From the NCBI GenBank assembly GCA_020637615.1, contig JACKKC010000013.1:1-64000 (forward strand): DNA of 64,000 bases. Direction: 5' to 3'. Positions within the stretch are counted from its first letter, which is position 1; each line of letters begins with the position of its first letter. The translations under genes and the position numbers were made by a program. The notes beneath the pieces were generated by a model that was not told where the DNA came from, ran no database searches, and saw only the letters and a program-made list of their open reading frames with translations. This DNA comes from Rhodovulum sp. Its GTDB lineage: Bacteria; Pseudomonadota; Alphaproteobacteria; Rhodobacterales; Rhodobacteraceae. This document shows, in pieces, positions 63,635 through 64,000 of this stretch.

Positions 63635-64000
63635 TGCCGGGGGGGCGCTTCTTCCTGCGCCGTCTGGTCTATGCCGCCATATCGCTCGCCATCCTTGCGC
63701 TGACCGTGCTCGCGTTCAGCAAGGTCGGCGGCGACCCGGTCACGATGATGCTCGAGCCCGGCGCGAGCCAGGCCGACATCGACGCCTTGCGCCAGCGGCT
63801 CGGGCTCGATCTGCCGTTCTGGGCGCAATATCTGAAGTTCATGCAGAACGCCGTCACCGGCGACCTCGGCACCTCGATCTACTACGGCCAGTCCGCCGTC
63901 GGCCTCTATTTCGACAGGCTGCCGGCCTCGCTTCTGCTGGCCGGAACGGCGTTCGCATGGTCGGTGTTGCTGGGGATCGGCGTGGGCGTGACCGCGGCCG
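63634..64000 (+). CDS. Peptide/nickel-type ABC transporter permease (DppB-like), partial
   Basis: The first 122 codons up to the window edge. It reads MPGGRFFLRRLVYAAISLAI, a first span, then GGDPVTMMLEPGASQADIDALRQRLGLDLPFWAQYLKFM and VTGDLGTSIYYGQ, the standard N-terminal region of DppB/OppB permeases, followed by the start of span 2. It belongs to a dipeptide/oligopeptide/nickel-type importer whose other parts lie beyond the edge. Its ATG overlaps the UroD-family stop (TGATG), so both are one operon. Confidence 0.9.
   Translation, partial: MPGGRFFLRRLVYAAISLAILALTVLAFSKVGGDPVTMMLEPGASQADIDALRQRLGLDLPFWAQYLKFMQNAVTGDLGTSIYYGQSAVGLYFDRLPASLLLAGTAFAWSVLLGIGVGVTAA

Overview
The window reads as chromosome of a high-GC alphaproteobacterium, most likely in or near the Rhodobacterales (Paracoccus/Roseobacter relatives). 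Supporting evidence: strong GC bias at third codon positions; a complete bhcRABCD beta-hydroxyaspartate-cycle locus, which is typical of that group; an alphaproteobacterial SOS box (GTTC-N7-GTTC); and families common there (DUF4212 with a VC_2705-type symporter, an SLC5-type histidine kinase, DM13, I78 inhibitor). I found no tRNA, rRNA, CRISPR array, complete insertion sequence or prophage.

Layout. 1-4.0 kb: 5' end of a Tat-type substrate-binding protein, a periplasmic serine hydrolase, a polytopic membrane protein and a solitary undecaprenyl-diphosphate synthase. 4.1-10.8 kb: a minus-strand signalling/transport set (single-domain response regulator, membrane-anchored PAS-exonuclease, cNMP/CBS/DUF294 protein, DUF4212 subunit, sodium/solute symporter) closed by a terminator. 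10.8-18.1 kb: a frameshifted WecA/MraY-type glycosyltransferase, galE without a normal start codon, and a decaying SOS mutagenesis cassette: dnaE2 frameshifted and cut short, imuB a pseudogene, imuA absent, SOS box still intact. 18.2-26.4 kb: MFS transporter, then a small membrane protein, an SLC5-type sensor kinase and 8-oxoguanine deaminase, divergent from acs; then an I78-type lipoprotein.

26.8-32.4 kb: bhcDCBA and divergent bhcR, which together convert glyoxylate plus glycine to oxaloacetate, with a recognisable bhcA promoter and a candidate operator. 32.5-35.9 kb: a nucleoside/amidohydrolase-type deaminase, purine nucleoside phosphorylase and MFS exporter. 36.0-40.1 kb: hslU and hslV, unusually separated by two opposite-strand genes (MFS, DM13). 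40.2-49.7 kb: a long, tightly coupled minus-strand operon of PPK2, MoxR, DUF58, DUF4381, BatA, BatB/TPR, BatD (frameshifted), AidB-type acyl-CoA dehydrogenase and a lipoprotein. 49.8-52.6 kb: a periplasmic sulfatase divergent from an inositol-monophosphatase-family gene.

52.8-61.7 kb: a LacI-controlled operon with a PotABCD-type ABC transporter, nucleoside hydrolase, a divergent adenosine-deaminase-like enzyme and an EamA permease, with an M20 amidohydrolase upstream. 61.7-62.6 kb holds no convincing gene. The window ends in a uroporphyrinogen-decarboxylase-family gene coupled to the start of a peptide-type ABC permease. Purine handling recurs: 8-oxoguanine deaminase, deaminase plus PNP, nucleoside hydrolase plus ADA-like enzyme. 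A dispersed intergenic repeat of about 65 bp occurs three times. Several indels in conserved genes (glycosyltransferase, dnaE2, batD) should be checked against raw reads before being taken as real mutations.
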